In this document: in pieces, positions 62,257 to 64,000 of the stretch
Layout: the number at the start of each line of letters is the position of its first letter
Position numbering within the stretch: the first letter of the stretch is position 1
Made by a program: the position numbers and the translations under genes
The notes under the pieces: model-generated
What the model saw: only the letters and a program-made list of their open reading frames with translations
Told to the model about the DNA's origin: nothing
Databases searched by the model: none
Assembly: GCA_005776945.1 (NCBI GenBank)
Contig: SXOB01000090.1
Span: 1 to 64,000 of the forward strand
Origin: Pseudomonadota bacterium
GTDB lineage: Bacteria; Myxococcota_A; UBA796; GCA-2862545
Direction of reading: 5' to 3'
DNA length: 64,000 bases

Positions 62257-63959
62257 TCGCCTGGTGGTTGGCATGCAACGAGGGCGTCTTGGAGCGCCTG
62301 CCCCCCGTCGATCAGGCCAACCGCGTCGCGGTGTCGCTGTTGGGGCGCCGTCCGACGGTGGCCGAGATCACGACGATCACCGAAGACCCCGGCGCGTTGG
62401 AGGCGCTCGTCGACACGTGGTTGCAGGACCCGGCCTTCCTCGACACCGTCAAAGACCAACACGCGGAGATCTACGCCCTACGAAGCGATGTCCTCGAGCC
62501 GCTGCCCGCCGTCGGCCCCCTGTTCGGCAACGACCTGATGGACATGTCCGCCGCCTTGTCCGAGTCCCCTCTCGAATTGGTGGCCTGGGTCGTCGCCGAA
62601 AATCGTCCCTATACGGAGCTCGTGACGACGCCAACGGTGATGACCAATGCGGTTCACGCCGAGGTCTACGGCCTGCCCTTCGACCCGGAGGGTCCAACCT
62701 GGCAAACGTCCACCTGGGTCGATGGACGACCCTCGGCGGGCCTGCTGTCCGACGCCGAACTGTGGCGCCGCTACGAATCCGCCGGCAGCAACTTCCATCG
62801 TCTACGCGCCGCCATCGTGGCGGATCGCCTCCTGTGTCACGACCTCGCGGCGACGGAAGTGGAGTTGCCAACAAGCGACCTCGTCGACGAGGAGGCCGTG
62901 GCGGAAGCGGTGACCACGGATCCCGCATGTGTGGCCTGCCATCAGGTGCTGGACCCCTTGGCGGCCGTATTTTGGGGCTACAAAAACCAGATCAAACGAT
63001 TCGGCGTCGTCAAGGCTTTCCAGGAGTCCTGCCGGGATTTCACGAACGGAGAGCCAGCCTATCAGAGCTATACGCCGGCCCAATATTGCTACCCGCTCGA
63101 ACAATACACACCCGCCGATGAAGGTGCCTGGGCGACGTGGGGCCTGCCACCACCCGCCTACTTCGGCGCACCCGTGGCCGATCTGGCCGCCGTCGGCCGC
63201 GCCATCGCAGACGACCCTCGCTTTGCGCGCTGCACGGCACGACAAATTGCGGCCTGGTACCACCAGGTGCCACGCGAGGACGTCGCCGACGATCTCGTCG
63301 ACACCTATACGGACGCGTTCGTTGCCAGCGGCCACGATTTTCGTGCACTCACGAAAGCCATCGTCCTCGATGACGCTTTCCTCGGCCTCCGCGGACCCGG
63401 CGCAGTCGGCGTTCTGGATGTTCGTCCTGAACAACTCGCAACGCTCTACGAGGACCTCGTCGGATTCACCTGGGTCGGAATCGGCGACCTCGCCGAATGC
63501 GAGTTCCCGATCGTGGATGGCGAGGGAACGCGCTGCTTCGGACCCGTCGATTTGCTACGGTCGGCTCGCTACGGCTTCCGTGCGATGGCCGGAGGAATCG
63601 ACGCCGTCACACGACTGACGCCCGTACATGGTCCCACGCCGCTCAAGGAGCTGACGCTGAAGCGCCTCGCGGAGGAGGCTGCGGCGACGACCGTGTACGT
63701 CGATTTGGCGGCTCCCCCCTCGGAACGCCACTTGCTCCACCTCGTCGGCCCCACGACGGTCGACGAGGCGACGGTTCGCGTCCAGTTGGCGGCCCTCCAC
63801 GAGCGCATCCTGGCCGAGCCCGTGGACCCGTGGGGGCCGGAGGTCACTGCGGACTGGGGCCTCTGGAAGGGGCTGTTCGACGCCACCGGCTCGGTGCAGG
63901 AAGCCTGGCAGACCGTGCTCACGGTCCTGTTCCGCGACGCCAGGATGACGTTTCTATGA
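62253..63959 (+). CDS. DUF1592/DUF1588-like single-haem lipoprotein (third cassette A)
   Basis: A 568-residue paralogue of the genes at 36052 and 44701. Signal MIAWWLAC (Cys8), haem site CVACH at 226-230 with VLDPLAAVFWGYK, HRLRAAIVADRLLCHD where the others have HRGRAN, and C-terminus RDARMTFL. GTG 62253 overlaps the ASPIC gene stop by four bases, and its own stop overlaps the next gene as ATGA. It is the shortest of the three paralogues. Confidence 0.85.
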   Translation: MIAWWLACNEGVLERLPPVDQANRVAVSLLGRRPTVAEITTITEDPGALEALVDTWLQDPAFLDTVKDQHAEIYALRSDVLEPLPAVGPLFGNDLMDMSAALSESPLELVAWVVAENRPYTELVTTPTVMTNAVHAEVYGLPFDPEGPTWQTSTWVDGRPSAGLLSDAELWRRYESAGSNFHRLRAAIVADRLLCHDLAATEVELPTSDLVDEEAVAEAVTTDPACVACHQVLDPLAAVFWGYKNQIKRFGVVKAFQESCRDFTNGEPAYQSYTPAQYCYPLEQYTPADEGAWATWGLPPPAYFGAPVADLAAVGRAIADDPRFARCTARQIAAWYHQVPREDVADDLVDTYTDAFVASGHDFRALTKAIVLDDAFLGLRGPGAVGVLDVRPEQLATLYEDLVGFTWVGIGDLAECEFPIVDGEGTRCFGPVDLLRSARYGFRAMAGGIDAVTRLTPVHGPTPLKELTLKRLAEEAAATTVYVDLAAPPSERHLLHLVGPTTVDEATVRVQLAALHERILAEPVDPWGPEVTADWGLWKGLFDATGSVQEAWQTVLTVLFRDARMTFL

Positions 63960-64000
63960 GCCTGACCCGCCGCGTCCTTCTAGGCGGCCTCGCGGCGGCC
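63956..64000 (+). CDS. DUF1501 family protein, 5' end only (third cassette B)
   Basis: Only 15 codons are visible, MSLTRRVLLGGLAAA, a twin-arginine-like signal overlapping the single-haem gene by four bases. By analogy with the two complete cassettes this should be a DUF1501 gene; the assignment rests on position and the RR signal alone. Confidence 0.65.
   Translation, partial: MSLTRRVLLGGLAAA

Noticed and set aside
1-64000. CRISPR arrays, tRNA/rRNA genes, transposases, prophage or defence systems
   Set aside because: Read through for regular repeats, RNA genes and family signatures; none was seen.

Overview
The window is a 64 kb, very GC-rich, gene-dense bacterial segment with almost no intergenic space. 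I infer an uncultured myxobacterium-like organism (Myxococcota or a close relative). The grounds are two proteins ending in Cys-rich/hydrophobic/Arg-rich tails of the MYXO-CTERM kind, MopE-type and thrombospondin type 3 calcium repeats, many FG-GAP/VCBS and ASPIC/UnbV surface proteins, and paired single-haem cytochrome-like plus DUF1501 genes. No rRNA, tRNA, CRISPR array, phage or insertion sequence is visible. Layout: 3-11116 holds a 5'-truncated FtsH, a UbiD decarboxylase, a membrane Zn peptidase, an FHA regulator, a propeller/di-haem lipoprotein, an ASPIC/UnbV lipoprotein and an FAD oxidoreductase coupled to a membrane polyferredoxin. 11121-19782 holds a rhomboid protease, surface lipoproteins, a calcium-repeat protein, a selenoprotein operon, a glycan-binding protein and a CotH-family lipoprotein. 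19903-35840 holds a GMC dehydrogenase with a small partner, a GAF protein, an RND/LolA-like/outer-membrane operon, HflX, Pal, a bisphosphate nucleotidase and an aldehyde dehydrogenase. 36052-46527 is a mirror-image pair of three-gene cassettes. 46648-64000 holds a TetR/esterase pair, a large haem/copper-monooxygenase-like protein, an orphan receiver, more FG-GAP lipoproteins, RluA, a CDF transporter and a third cassette that runs off the end. The most important point is at 15281-16152. Two adjacent genes each carry one in-frame TGA exactly where a catalytic Cys is expected, each followed by a possible SECIS-like hairpin. The first is a BCP-type peroxiredoxin lipoprotein with Sec104 in the peroxidatic position and Cys109 as resolving Cys. 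The second is a SelW-like Rdx protein of 74 residues with a Cys7-x-x-Sec10 motif. Ordinary gene calling splits the first, loses the second, and mis-starts the SDR gene that follows at 16154. A second window-wide theme is the extreme shortness of the export signals. About 19 lipoproteins have their lipobox Cys at residue 7 to 16, and several starts are fixed by an in-frame stop just upstream. The two sorting tails also have hydrophobic stretches of only about 12 residues. Many of these exported proteins bind haem (CxxCH) or carry calcium-type FG-GAP repeats, which suggests a large envelope redox and surface-display system. Genes are commonly joined by GTGA or ATGA four-base stop/start overlaps, and these were used to choose many starts.
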